From: Kiritimatiellia bacterium
GTDB lineage: Bacteria; Verrucomicrobiota; Kiritimatiellia; RFP12; UBA1067
Length of the DNA stretch: 16,757 nucleotides
Assembly: GCA_017405115.1 (NCBI GenBank)
Contig: JAFRBA010000093.1
Span: forward strand, 1 to 16,757
Direction of reading: 5' to 3'
Under the pieces are notes generated by a model, which did no database searches, was not told the DNA's origin, and saw only the letters and a program-made list of their open reading frames with translations. Positions 1 to 7,121 of this stretch are shown piece by piece. The first letter of the stretch is position 1, and every line of letters begins with the position of its first letter. A program made the position numbers and the translations under genes.

Positions 1-806
1 CCGATAACCTCCATCTGGGCGACGTTCTCAACTGGTCTGTAGTCAGCGTCCTCCGCCGACGCAAAGTTGCTGTAGTTCACCCCGTATATTTTCGTCCACT
101 GCGCCTGCGTAGTCTCGAACACGGCAATCAGGTAGTCGTTGGTTAGCTTCACCCAGTATTGGCTGAATTCTTCCTTGGTTGCGTTGCCTGTGTTGACGCT
201 TCCCTGCCACACCTTGTCCTTGGCATAGATGCGGCGCATTACGAGCTTGTCCGTCTTGTAGATCGGGTTGTTCGTGACACCTGTCCAGATGAACACCTCG
301 CTCGGATCGAGCGTTGTGTTGAAGCCGTCTCCTATCTTCGAGAAGTCCGTCTCATACGAGCCGTACTTGTCGGGGCGGCTCATGATGTCGGCGCGAGAGA
401 CGCTTTCGCACGAGCCGTCGTTCAGGTCGAATATGCGGTACAGCTCGTTCGTGATTCCGGCCGGCGCCGCCGACGTCGTAAGCCGCACCTGGAACCTGCG
501 GACGGACGCCCTCGACGCGCCCAACGCGACAGCCGGGTCGATCTCCAGCGTGCATGCGCCGTTCTTGGTGACGCCGTAAACGTCGCCGCTGAGCGACGCA
601 CGCATATTCGCCGCATCGACCGCCGCTCCGTCCGCAGTGGCCGCCACCGATATGTTTACCGGGGCGGAGACGTCGCTCAGGACGTATTCGACTTTTATGG
701 TCTCGCTCCATGGCCACTGCTGGCGCACTATCACCTGATCCACGGTCGCCGCGTGGACGGTCGCAACGACGGCCACAGCGAACATCGCAACGTTTATTCT
801 GTTCAT
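1..806 (-). CDS. Secreted FGE/SUMF1-like protein with N-terminal beta-sandwich domain (partial, C-terminus outside window)
   Basis: The reading frame opens with ATG at 806 and runs off the left edge after about 268 residues. Residues 1-20 form a signal peptide ending near VHA|ATV. Residues ~21-110 look like an Ig-like beta-sandwich. From about residue 220 the sequence takes on the start of a formylglycine-generating-enzyme/SUMF1 fold: YLIAVFETTQAQW, then YRPVENVAQMEV, matching the family pattern of a 'FEVT..QW' strand followed by a 'PVENV' turn. Catalytic residues would lie outside the window, so true sulfatase-activating activity cannot be judged; many secreted members are non-catalytic or bind other ligands. 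A GAAAGGAAAGGA Shine-Dalgarno stretch precedes the start. The gene is the last visible member of the minus-strand operon, 36 nt behind the preceding gene. Confidence 0.8.
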   Translation of the reverse strand, partial: MNRINVAMFAVAVVATVHAATVDQVIVRQQWPWSETIKVEYVLSDVSAPVNISVAATADGAAVDAANMRASLSGDVYGVTKNGACTLEIDPAVALGASRASVRRFQVRLTTSAAPAGITNELYRIFDLNDGSCESVSRADIMSRPDKYGSYETDFSKIGDGFNTTLDPSEVFIWTGVTNNPIYKTDKLVMRRIYAKDKVWQGSVNTGNATKEEFSQYWVKLTNDYLIAVFETTQAQWTKIYGVNYSNFASAEDADYRPVENVAQMEVI

Positions 807-842
807 TTTCCTTTCCTTTCTTTTGCTTTAAATCTCAAGACG

Positions 843-1490
843 TCACCATACGATGATCATCGTGCCTCCGACCACGGCGCCCACAAGGGTTCTTTCGATT
901 GTCCGGCTTCCGTCGGACATCTCGACATCCACTGTCGCGTCCTTCTCGACCGGGCCGAGCGCCAGCCAGCCCTGCGCTCCCGTGAACCCAGGCGTAGATT
1001 CCGTCACCGGCGAACCGTCAACTACGAGGGACGTCGTTTCGGCAGGGACGGGAATGAGTCCGTTTCCGTACGTCCTAGGCCAGCGTGTCGACGAACTCTC
1101 CGGGATACAGCGCGTTGCGCCTTCCGTTCCGGCCATGAGTCCGTACGGCAGGCCGATCCGCGCCTTCATCTCCGTGCCGTTGTCGAAGACGAGCGACAGC
1201 TCGTACACGTCTTCATGCGCGACGTCGTCCGCCGGCGGCAGCGAGAACGTGAACGCATTCGTCGTAATGCCTTCGTACACGTGCAGGTATGTCGAGCCGC
1301 GCACGGTCAGCGTGGCGGATGCCGCGCCGTCCTTGAAGTCTATCGGGACGGTGAGGGTGGAGTTCGTTGCCGTATGCCAGAACGAGCCCGACTCCTTGAA
1401 CAACAGCAGCGCGTCGCCCGTGTCGGACGCAAACGCCGCGCCGGCAAGCGCGAAGCCCACCGCAATGACCATCATTGTTTTCGACTTCAT
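843..1490 (-). CDS. Secreted protein of unknown function
   Basis: This 215-residue protein is not recognised. Residues 1-22 form a signal peptide (MKSKTMMVIAVG... ending AFAS|D), so it is exported. The rest is rich in Thr, Ser and Val with alternating hydrophobic residues (for example STLTVPIDF, SATLTVRG, DATVDVEMSDG), which suggests beta-sandwich folds. The C-terminus is hydrophobic (GAVVGGTMIIVW). AAAGGAAA lies just before the ATG. It sits 17 nt after the beta-helix gene and 36 nt before the FGE-like gene, whose N-terminal domain has a similar beta-rich look, so the two may act together at the cell surface. No catalytic motif is visible. Confidence 0.75.
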   Translation of the reverse strand: MKSKTMMVIAVGFALAGAAFASDTGDALLLFKESGSFWHTATNSTLTVPIDFKDGAASATLTVRGSTYLHVYEGITTNAFTFSLPPADDVAHEDVYELSLVFDNGTEMKARIGLPYGLMAGTEGATRCIPESSSTRWPRTYGNGLIPVPAETTSLVVDGSPVTESTPGFTGAQGWLALGPVEKDATVDVEMSDGSRTIERTLVGAVVGGTMIIVW

Positions 1491-1507
1491 CGTGTTTCCT
1501 TTCGCTT

Positions 1508-3835
1508 TCAGTTTTCAAATCTGTCGCGCTCGAGGCGCAGTCCCGAGCGCCAGTCCTCCTGCGGGCGCACCCCGTGGCCGACGTGCGGCGGCGCCCATCC
1601 TATGCCTAAAAGCACTGCGCGGTTGACGGTTATGCGGCCCTCTGGCGAGTTGTTGCGGAATATGCACGGGATTGTCCCGGCATTCACCGCCGTGGTGAAC
1701 CCCGTCTCGATGAGAGCGCGGCCCGAGCCGTAGTTGTCGATTGGCGCTATGCCTCCAAACTCGCCGCCGTAGCGGAACTCGCGCGTGGCGACAACGCCGT
1801 CTTCGTTGCGAATCCAGAACATGTACTTGCCGTCAGGCAGCGTCTTGGGCCGATCAATGTTGCTCGGGTTCGCGGCCGTGATCGGCACTCCGCAGATGCG
1901 CTCGAACACGACTGTGCCGCGCTTGTTGACGACGAAAGTGTGCGGAGGCCTCGCCGCCAGGAACTCCACCCAGCTGTCGCGCACCCGGAACGTCGCGCCG
2001 CCGATCTGCGCGAGCTGCTGGTTGTAGACAGTCGAGTCCGTGACAGTGACGTCGAGGGCGCCGCCGCGCTCCGCGGCGGCGAACCCTCGGTTGACCGCGA
2101 GAATGCCGTTCTGGAAGTGGATGCGCCCAGCGCCGGACGCAACGACGGCGAAACGTCCAAACGAAAACCCGATGTTGTCGAAGTCTATGGCAAGGGGCGC
2201 ATTGCCCGATTCTACGCGGAAGATGTCGTTGGACGGATTGAGACCGCGCAGAATGGCGCGCCCAGCTCCCTGGATGCTGATGCGGCGCGGCAAAGCTATC
2301 GTCCGCGAAAGCCCTATGGTGCGCCCCGGCAGCTCGACGAGCGGGTTCTCCGCCTTGGCCGCCGCGGCGAACAGGCGCTCCAGCCTCGCCGCCTCGTCCA
2401 CAACGTTGCCTCGGTTGATGCCGATGCCGTAGTCGCATGCCCTGAACACCGTGTTCGACGCGCTGCGCGGGGATTCGATCTTTGCATCCGCCTCGGGGAA
2501 TCCGGCGAACGCGGCGTACGGAAGCGGCTTCTCGAAGCACGGCGCGAAGATGGCGGGAGTCCGCAGGTCGAAGCAGGCGTCGTTATCCTCGAACAGCCAG
2601 CGGTGCGTCAATTCAATGGGAACGTTGTCCTCGCAGTGCCCGCCGGCGTCACGCATGGATTCAAGGTCGTTTGGCACCTCGCCGACGCGGACAAGGCGAA
2701 CCCTTGCGCCCTTCGACTCGGTGCAGCCGCGCACGTACAAAAGCGCGGGCTCGCGCCTACGGAAGTCGATGAACGCGCCGGACGGAGAGTTCGCGGAGTC
2801 CGCCTCGCATCCCCACACGTTCACGTGCCGCGCCATGCCGTAGGTGACTCCGTCCCTGTGCTGGCGCGGAGGCGCTTCGGTAGCAAGGAGCGGCGCACCG
2901 AACCTTGTGGTCGACCGGGCGACGATGCGCGTGAGCACGTAGTTGCCGCTCTCTCCGTCTATGTATCCCCTTGCAAAGCCTTTCGGTATGTTGGCGAGGA
3001 TTCTCACATCCGTCATGCGCGCCTCGCACCATGTCGAGAAAGGCGGCAGCACCTGCGGCTTCGACGAGCGGAACCAGAGGCGCGAGAGGCTCTGCCCGTC
3101 GGTCGCGCCGCGATACGCCGCGCCGCAGTTCAGGAACGTACAGTCGTGCATGCCGAACTGCGTGGAGTTCGGCGCACTGCGCTTCCACGAAAGCGGCTTC
3201 AGCACCGGCATGCCGGACTCGTCGCGCACCACCTCAAACGGCGCGACGTATTCGGAACGCTTGACCACCTTTCCTTCGGCGTCCTTCACGGCTTCGCTGC
3301 TCCACGACTCAGTCCAGACGGCCTCCTTCTCGGCGTTCTCGAAAAGACAGTCCCTTATCAAGATCGTGGCAGTGTCGTCGTTGTGCGTCCAGAAAGCGAC
3401 GTGGCTCTCGCCGTTGCGGAACGTCAACCCTTCCACGGTGCAGCGGTACGCCCGGTCGATGTATAGAGCGGGCCCCTTCACTCCGGCAGCGTCGATGACC
3501 GCGCCCTTTTCGCCTCGCAACGTAAACGTGCGTCCGGCGACGAGCGGTCTTGTGACGCGGTACGTTCCGGCTGGCAGAGCGATTTCCGGCGCGGCGCATC
3601 CCGCCGGGCCTTCGCCCCAGGAGGCGGCGTCCTTGCGGCGGAACTCGTCCACCTTGTCCAGGGCCTTCTGAAGCGCGGCGGTGTCGTCGTGGACGCCGTC
3701 GCCGACCGCACCGAGCGCCCGCACCGAGATGCGTCCGTCCGGCGCGACGGCCTCGGCGTCTCCGCCGACGGCGTATGCATGGGCGCTTGCAAGCGCAAGC
3801 GCAGCCAATGTAACCGCTCTATTGATATGCTTCAT
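1508..3835 (-). CDS. Secreted double right-handed beta-helix protein (pectate-lyase superfamily)
   Basis: The protein has 775 residues with a signal peptide at ~1-22 (cut near AYA|VGG). Residues 36-60 carry the hallmark N-terminal motif of the pectate-lyase-3 family: ISVRALGAVGDGVHDDTAAL. Beta-helix coils follow (TFTLRGEKGAVIDAAG at ~103-118; repeated strand-turn units such as ILIRDCLFENA). A second helix of the same kind seems to begin near residue 462, with its own VELPGRTIGLSRTIALPRRI segment at ~500-519. The role is likely binding or cleaving an acidic or complex polysaccharide outside the cytoplasm; catalytic residues cannot be assigned by eye. The start at 3835 is chosen because it begins the signal peptide, has AGGGAGG upstream and overlaps the previous stop as ATGA. 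The frame stays open upstream to about 4159, but that part is a shadow of the glycosidase gene. Confidence 0.85.
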   Translation of the reverse strand: MKHINRAVTLAALALASAHAYAVGGDAEAVAPDGRISVRALGAVGDGVHDDTAALQKALDKVDEFRRKDAASWGEGPAGCAAPEIALPAGTYRVTRPLVAGRTFTLRGEKGAVIDAAGVKGPALYIDRAYRCTVEGLTFRNGESHVAFWTHNDDTATILIRDCLFENAEKEAVWTESWSSEAVKDAEGKVVKRSEYVAPFEVVRDESGMPVLKPLSWKRSAPNSTQFGMHDCTFLNCGAAYRGATDGQSLSRLWFRSSKPQVLPPFSTWCEARMTDVRILANIPKGFARGYIDGESGNYVLTRIVARSTTRFGAPLLATEAPPRQHRDGVTYGMARHVNVWGCEADSANSPSGAFIDFRRREPALLYVRGCTESKGARVRLVRVGEVPNDLESMRDAGGHCEDNVPIELTHRWLFEDNDACFDLRTPAIFAPCFEKPLPYAAFAGFPEADAKIESPRSASNTVFRACDYGIGINRGNVVDEAARLERLFAAAAKAENPLVELPGRTIGLSRTIALPRRISIQGAGRAILRGLNPSNDIFRVESGNAPLAIDFDNIGFSFGRFAVVASGAGRIHFQNGILAVNRGFAAAERGGALDVTVTDSTVYNQQLAQIGGATFRVRDSWVEFLAARPPHTFVVNKRGTVVFERICGVPITAANPSNIDRPKTLPDGKYMFWIRNEDGVVATREFRYGGEFGGIAPIDNYGSGRALIETGFTTAVNAGTIPCIFRNNSPEGRITVNRAVLLGIGWAPPHVGHGVRPQEDWRSGLRLERDRFEN

Positions 3836-5247
3836 TGATTGCCTCCCTGGAAGTCCTGCGCCGGAATCGTCAGCCGGGAGGTCTTGGCGCCGAGAACGCG
3901 CTCCGCGAAGGCGTACGCCGCGTTGTACGCCGCCCCCGTCATGAACACGCCGCCGTACTTGGACACGACGCGGAACGCCTCGTCGCCGCGCTTGGCGGTC
4001 GTTTCGAGCCGGATTGCGCGGCCGCTCCATTCGCCCTTGACTTCCGGCCTTGCGCCCGTCACCCCCTCCACGCAGTCGGCGAGGTATTTCGCCGCCTGCT
4101 GCGTCCGCTCGTCGCGGCTGGCCACTATGGGCATCTTGCAGACGCCGTTCTCTACCCACACCACCTCAGGCGGCTGAGGATCCGCCGCGAACGCCCTGGC
4201 CCCCGTCTCGACCGCGAAGAGGAGCTGCTCGCGGTTGGCCTTGAGAGTGGCGAGCCATGGCGCCATCAGGAAGCCCTTCAGCCTGCTTTTCGAGATCCGT
4301 TCGCGGCAGAACCGCACGGTGGCCGCCATGCAGTCGTCGTTGGCCCACACGGATCCGCACGGCAGCTGGTCGTAGCCCGCCTTCTCGAATTCCACGTAGG
4401 TCGACGGCGCGGCGGAAGGCTCCGGCCACAAGGAGGCCATGATGCGCTCCTCCATCTGCGCGCGGTCGATCCTCTCCTCGCTGAAATCGTGCCTGTAGTA
4501 CCAGTTCGACTGCAGGACGCTTTTCGGCATTCGCGCCAGGAACTCCTTCGGATGCTTCCAGAAGTAGTCGCTCCATATCCATGCGCGGACGCCGTGCTTC
4601 TCCACCTCCCTGCGGAAGAAATCGAAGTCGTGCCACCAGAGCTCGCCCTGCCTCACGACCATGTACGCGCTCTTCTCCTGCGCGATGGGCATTTCCTCGT
4701 CGTAGCCGAGGTGCAGGAGGCGGGGATGGTCGAACATCTCCACGACGTCGCGTATCAGGTCGGAGCAGACCTCGTAGTACTTCTTCGTCGACACCATCCT
4801 GTGGTACTCGCCTAGCCAGGTGTCGTGTGAAGCGGCGAAGTTCATCTTTGGGATCGGCTCCAGCCCCATGGCGCGCAGCCGCTTCAGCTCGGCCTTCAGC
4901 TTTTCTACGCTCCAGGTCCCCTTGACCGCCAGCTCCGGGTGGCTCGGATAGGCGACGCCCTCTGCAAGCCCTATGACCACCATGTTGTAGCCCTTTGCGG
5001 CCATGGCCTCCGTGACTTCGCGCCAGACGTCTTCGTCGAGGCGAAGCTCGTCCGCGATCGTATGCTCGTAGTCCCACTGGTTCTTGGGCTTCTCGGACGG
5101 ATACAGCGGCTCGGCATGCGTGTTCGAGCCGAGCTTGAGCATCATCGCGCGAATCGCCTCCGGCGGCTCCGCGCCCGTGCCTGACGCAAGCGCCGAACCG
5201 GCGAGGATGACGCCCGCCGCCATGGCCGCTATATGCTGTAGTTTCAT
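3832..5247 (-). CDS. Secreted TIM-barrel glycosidase-like protein with C-terminal GH20b-like domain
   Basis: The protein has 471 residues with a signal peptide at ~1-22 (SALA|SGTG). Residues ~35-350 look like a (beta/alpha)8 barrel: YNMVVIGLAEG (87-97), GLEPIPKMNF (128-137), LLHLGYDEEMP (177-187), RAWIWSDYFW (221-230). The HLGYDEE segment resembles the H-x-G-x-D-E catalytic loop of family 20 hexosaminidases, so D183/E184 are candidate acid residues. Residues ~370-455 resemble the small alpha/beta domain usually found in front of GH20/GH67 barrels (IVASRDERTQQAAKYLAD, then FRVVSKYGGVFMTGAAYNAA, then FAERVLG), but here it lies behind the barrel. The substrate is unknown. AAAGGAG precedes the ATG. 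The stop overlaps the start of the beta-helix gene, and the gene begins 22 nt after the regulator. Confidence 0.75.
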   Translation of the reverse strand: MKLQHIAAMAAGVILAGSALASGTGAEPPEAIRAMMLKLGSNTHAEPLYPSEKPKNQWDYEHTIADELRLDEDVWREVTEAMAAKGYNMVVIGLAEGVAYPSHPELAVKGTWSVEKLKAELKRLRAMGLEPIPKMNFAASHDTWLGEYHRMVSTKKYYEVCSDLIRDVVEMFDHPRLLHLGYDEEMPIAQEKSAYMVVRQGELWWHDFDFFRREVEKHGVRAWIWSDYFWKHPKEFLARMPKSVLQSNWYYRHDFSEERIDRAQMEERIMASLWPEPSAAPSTYVEFEKAGYDQLPCGSVWANDDCMAATVRFCRERISKSRLKGFLMAPWLATLKANREQLLFAVETGARAFAADPQPPEVVWVENGVCKMPIVASRDERTQQAAKYLADCVEGVTGARPEVKGEWSGRAIRLETTAKRGDEAFRVVSKYGGVFMTGAAYNAAYAFAERVLGAKTSRLTIPAQDFQGGNQ

Positions 5248-5269
5248 CGTGGCTCCTTTCTTTTCGCCG

Positions 5270-6358
5270 TCATGCCGTTTCCCCTTTTATGAATGTCGCC
5301 TCCAGTTTCATCTGCCGCGGAACGCTCTTGCCATCGAGGATTTCAAGAAGGCTCTCCGCGAACTCCAGGCCATAGTGCGCCGGGTTCACCTCAAGCCTCG
5401 TCAACGGACGGAAGTGGACGGGGCCGAGCCCATAGTTGGACAACGTGGCCATGCGTATGTCCTCCGGCATGTTCACTCCGTGCCTGTCGAAGGCGGAGAG
5501 CGCGCCCGCTGCCAGGTAGTCGTCGTTGAACACCACCGCGTCCGCATTGATCGACCCCTTGGACAGAATCCTGTCAAACGCCTCCAGCGCCGACCTCTGC
5601 ATGTTCTCCGGCTGGATGTAGTCGTCAAGCGGCGGAATGCGCATCGACCGAACGGAAAAACCGGCCTTTCTCAGCGCCCCGCCGCAGTCAATGCCTTCAA
5701 TGCTCTCATACACCGATAGGATTTTTCGCACGCCATTCCCGGCAAATGCCCTGGCCAGTTCTGCAAGCGCCGCATCGGCACAGGGCCTTGCCGCAAGATG
5801 CGCCTTCGCGGACGTCTTCTCGCCCCATATCTGCACGAACGGCAACCCGGAGCGTTCCAGAACCTTTAGCATGACAGGCGGCGGGAACGACGCGACCACC
5901 AACGCTGGAGAGAAGCACTTGAGCGGCTCTACGATGTCGGCTCCGTCCGAACCTTCAGGCCATTCCATCCTGGCGAACAACCAGCCGCTGCGCATCAACG
6001 TAGAGGCGATGGTTCCCTCCATCACGTTGGCGTAGTACATGCCGGAGTCGTGCGCCGCGCGGAGACCGACAACGACGCCTCGCCAGGAACGGCGGCCTCC
6101 GCCGCAGACCGTGAGCCCGACGCGTGTGCGAGCCTGCAGGAGGCCGCGTCCGCAAAGCTCCTTCACCGCCCGCCGAACCGTGATCTCGCTGACGTCCAGA
6201 ATTCTGGCAAGCCGCCTTATTCCCGGCAACCGCGCACCGTCGGCCAGCGTCCCGTTGCCGATGGCGAGGGACATGTTGCCGACGATCTGGTCCACCAGCT
6301 CGGTGCCGAGGTTCCTGTCTACGCCAAACGGCAGACAATCTGCCCTTCGTTCCTTCAC
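5270..6358 (-). CDS. GntR-type transcriptional regulator with LacI-like sugar-sensor domain
   Basis: The protein has 362 residues. Residues ~18-85 form a GntR winged helix: TELVDQIVGNMSLAIGNGTL, then ARLPGIRRLARILDVSEITV, then RRAVKELCGRGLLQARTRVG. Residues ~94-355 match a periplasmic-binding-protein/LacI sensor: GVVVGLRAAHDSGMYYANVM, then ADAVVFNDDYLAAGALSAFD (~274-293) and MPEDIRMATLSNYG. This regulator class binds a sugar or sugar derivative and controls adjacent catabolic genes. The GTG start at 6358 is needed to include the whole winged helix, and a TATAAT box ends only 7 nt upstream of it, so the mRNA is probably leaderless. As first gene of the operon it is likely autoregulated. It could also affect the divergent promoter at 6429-6458, about 35 nt from its own -35 box. 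Confidence 0.85.
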   Translation of the reverse strand: MKERRADCLPFGVDRNLGTELVDQIVGNMSLAIGNGTLADGARLPGIRRLARILDVSEITVRRAVKELCGRGLLQARTRVGLTVCGGGRRSWRGVVVGLRAAHDSGMYYANVMEGTIASTLMRSGWLFARMEWPEGSDGADIVEPLKCFSPALVVASFPPPVMLKVLERSGLPFVQIWGEKTSAKAHLAARPCADAALAELARAFAGNGVRKILSVYESIEGIDCGGALRKAGFSVRSMRIPPLDDYIQPENMQRSALEAFDRILSKGSINADAVVFNDDYLAAGALSAFDRHGVNMPEDIRMATLSNYGLGPVHFRPLTRLEVNPAHYGLEFAESLLEILDGKSVPRQMKLEATFIKGETA

Positions 6359-6365
6359 GCGACAA

Positions 6366-6395
6366 ATTATACCACAATAATCACAGGGCGGTCAA
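6366..6395 (-). promoter_or_regulatory. Promoter of the regulator/glycosidase operon
   Basis: Minus strand: TTGACC (6390-6395), an 18-nt spacer, then TATAAT (6366-6371) within a TGGTATAAT extended -10. The predicted transcription start (about 6359) falls at or next to the GTG start codon at 6358, leaving no room for a ribosome-binding site. Confidence 0.75.
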
Positions 6396-6428
6396 CGGCG
6401 CATCTACCCCCGCGATCAATTGTCGCTG

Positions 6429-6458
6429 TGGACAAGCGCGGCGGGGTTTTGGTATAAT
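6429..6458 (+). promoter_or_regulatory. Promoter of the small-membrane-protein/larC operon
   Basis: Plus strand: TGGACA (6429-6434), an 18-nt spacer, then TATAAT (6453-6458) in a TTGGTATAAT context. Transcription would begin near 6465, giving a leader of about 35 nt. The leader holds a possible hairpin GCCGT-TTTCATG-ACGGC (6465-6481) directly before the AAAGGAG ribosome-binding site; the hairpin does not cover that site. Confidence 0.75.
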
Positions 6459-6499
6459 CACAATGCCGTTTTCATGACGGCGAAAGGAGAAATAAAGAA

Positions 6500-6853
6500 A
6501 TGGCTTGTTTCACAGTTCCTCTAGCGGGCGCAGTGGCGGCAGGTGCCGCGCACAAGGCCCTGGGCTCTTCGCATACGAATCCCTTCATCGCGCGGCTGCC
6601 GTGGCTGGTCAAGATGTCGCTTGGAGGCTCGTTCCTCCTCGCCATAGAGCACATCTACCACGGCGAGATAATCATGACGCCCCCATTCCTCACCGCCGCG
6701 AAGGAAGGTCCCGAGGCGATGTCCGAGATGTTCCACGAGATGGCGACGGTGGGCGTATCGATGGCAGTGCTGCTGACGGTCGTCTGGGTGGGCATGATCA
6801 TCGTGTCCGAAGCCGTCGCAAGGCATGGCAGAAAGGCCCAGGCACATGTGTGA
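6500..6853 (+). CDS. Small membrane protein of unknown function, first gene of larC operon
   Basis: The protein has 117 residues. A hydrophobic, Ala/Gly-rich N-terminus (1-18, starting MACFTVP) is followed by hydrophobic segments at ~36-53 (LVKMSLGGSFLLAIEHIY) and ~84-104 (VGVSMAVLLTVVWVGMIIVS), so two or three membrane passes. His and acidic residues sit at the membrane edges: EHIYHGE (50-56) and MFHEMATVG (77-85). These could bind a metal, but no established family motif is recognised. AAAGGAG lies 10 nt before the ATG (GAAAGGAGAAATAAAGAAATG). The stop overlaps the next start by 8 nt, and LarC follows, so a role in nickel supply or in membrane anchoring of the cofactor pathway is an inference from context. 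The start is well supported by the promoter and ribosome-binding site. Confidence 0.85.
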   Translation: MACFTVPLAGAVAAGAAHKALGSSHTNPFIARLPWLVKMSLGGSFLLAIEHIYHGEIIMTPPFLTAAKEGPEAMSEMFHEMATVGVSMAVLLTVVWVGMIIVSEAVARHGRKAQAHV

Positions 6854-7118
6854 GCTCATGACAATCGCGGCGGCGCTCGTCTTCACGGCGCTCTACTTCA
6901 CGTGCGCGAGGACCAAGGCCGTCTTCACCACGATGCTCATGTTCTGGGGCGCGGCGCTCATGTGGAGCGTCGACTGCGTCCACTCGCTCATGGAAGGCGA
7001 GGGGCTTTTCGACCTCAGCCGCGAGGACGCCGTGCTCGGGGCGATCATACTCGCCGCGGGGCTCTCGGTCTTCGCCGTCCTCGCAGTCCGCGAGCGAATG
7101 CTGGCGGCAAGATCCTGA
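6846..7118 (+). CDS. Second small membrane protein of unknown function in larC operon
   Basis: The protein has 90 residues with three predicted membrane helices: ~4-20 (LMTIAAALVFTALYFTC), ~28-45 (TTMLMFWGAALMWSVDCV) and ~65-83 (LGAIILAAGLSVFAVLAVR). Between helices 2 and 3 is a short charged loop, DCVHSLMEGEG, with a His and several acidic residues. The ATG at 6846 is preferred because AAAGG lies 8 nt upstream; an in-frame ATG at 6825 lacks such a site and would add seven polar residues. The gene overlaps its upstream neighbour by 8 nt and ends 3 nt before larC, so all three are translationally coupled. The function is unknown. The two small proteins probably form a complex. Confidence 0.8.
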   Translation: MCELMTIAAALVFTALYFTCARTKAVFTTMLMFWGAALMWSVDCVHSLMEGEGLFDLSREDAVLGAIILAAGLSVFAVLAVRERMLAARS

Positions 7119-7121
7119 AAG

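Noticed and set aside
159..1733. Long open plus-strand frame opposite the FGE-like and 215-aa genes
   Set aside because: The translation is Arg/His-rich and low in structure, with no ribosome-binding site; it is the antisense shadow of GC-rich minus-strand genes that have signal peptides and family motifs.
1940..3466. Long plus-strand frame opposite the beta-helix gene
   Set aside because: Arg/Ala-rich shadow frame; the minus strand encodes a clear pectate-lyase superfamily protein.
3836..4159. N-terminal extension of the beta-helix frame beyond 3835
   Set aside because: The extension translates the glycosidase gene in another frame; the signal peptide and ribosome-binding site place the start at 3835.
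6396..6428. Regulator operator palindrome around CAATTG in the divergent promoter region
   Set aside because: The symmetry stops after six bases; no convincing inverted repeat for a GntR-type operator was found.
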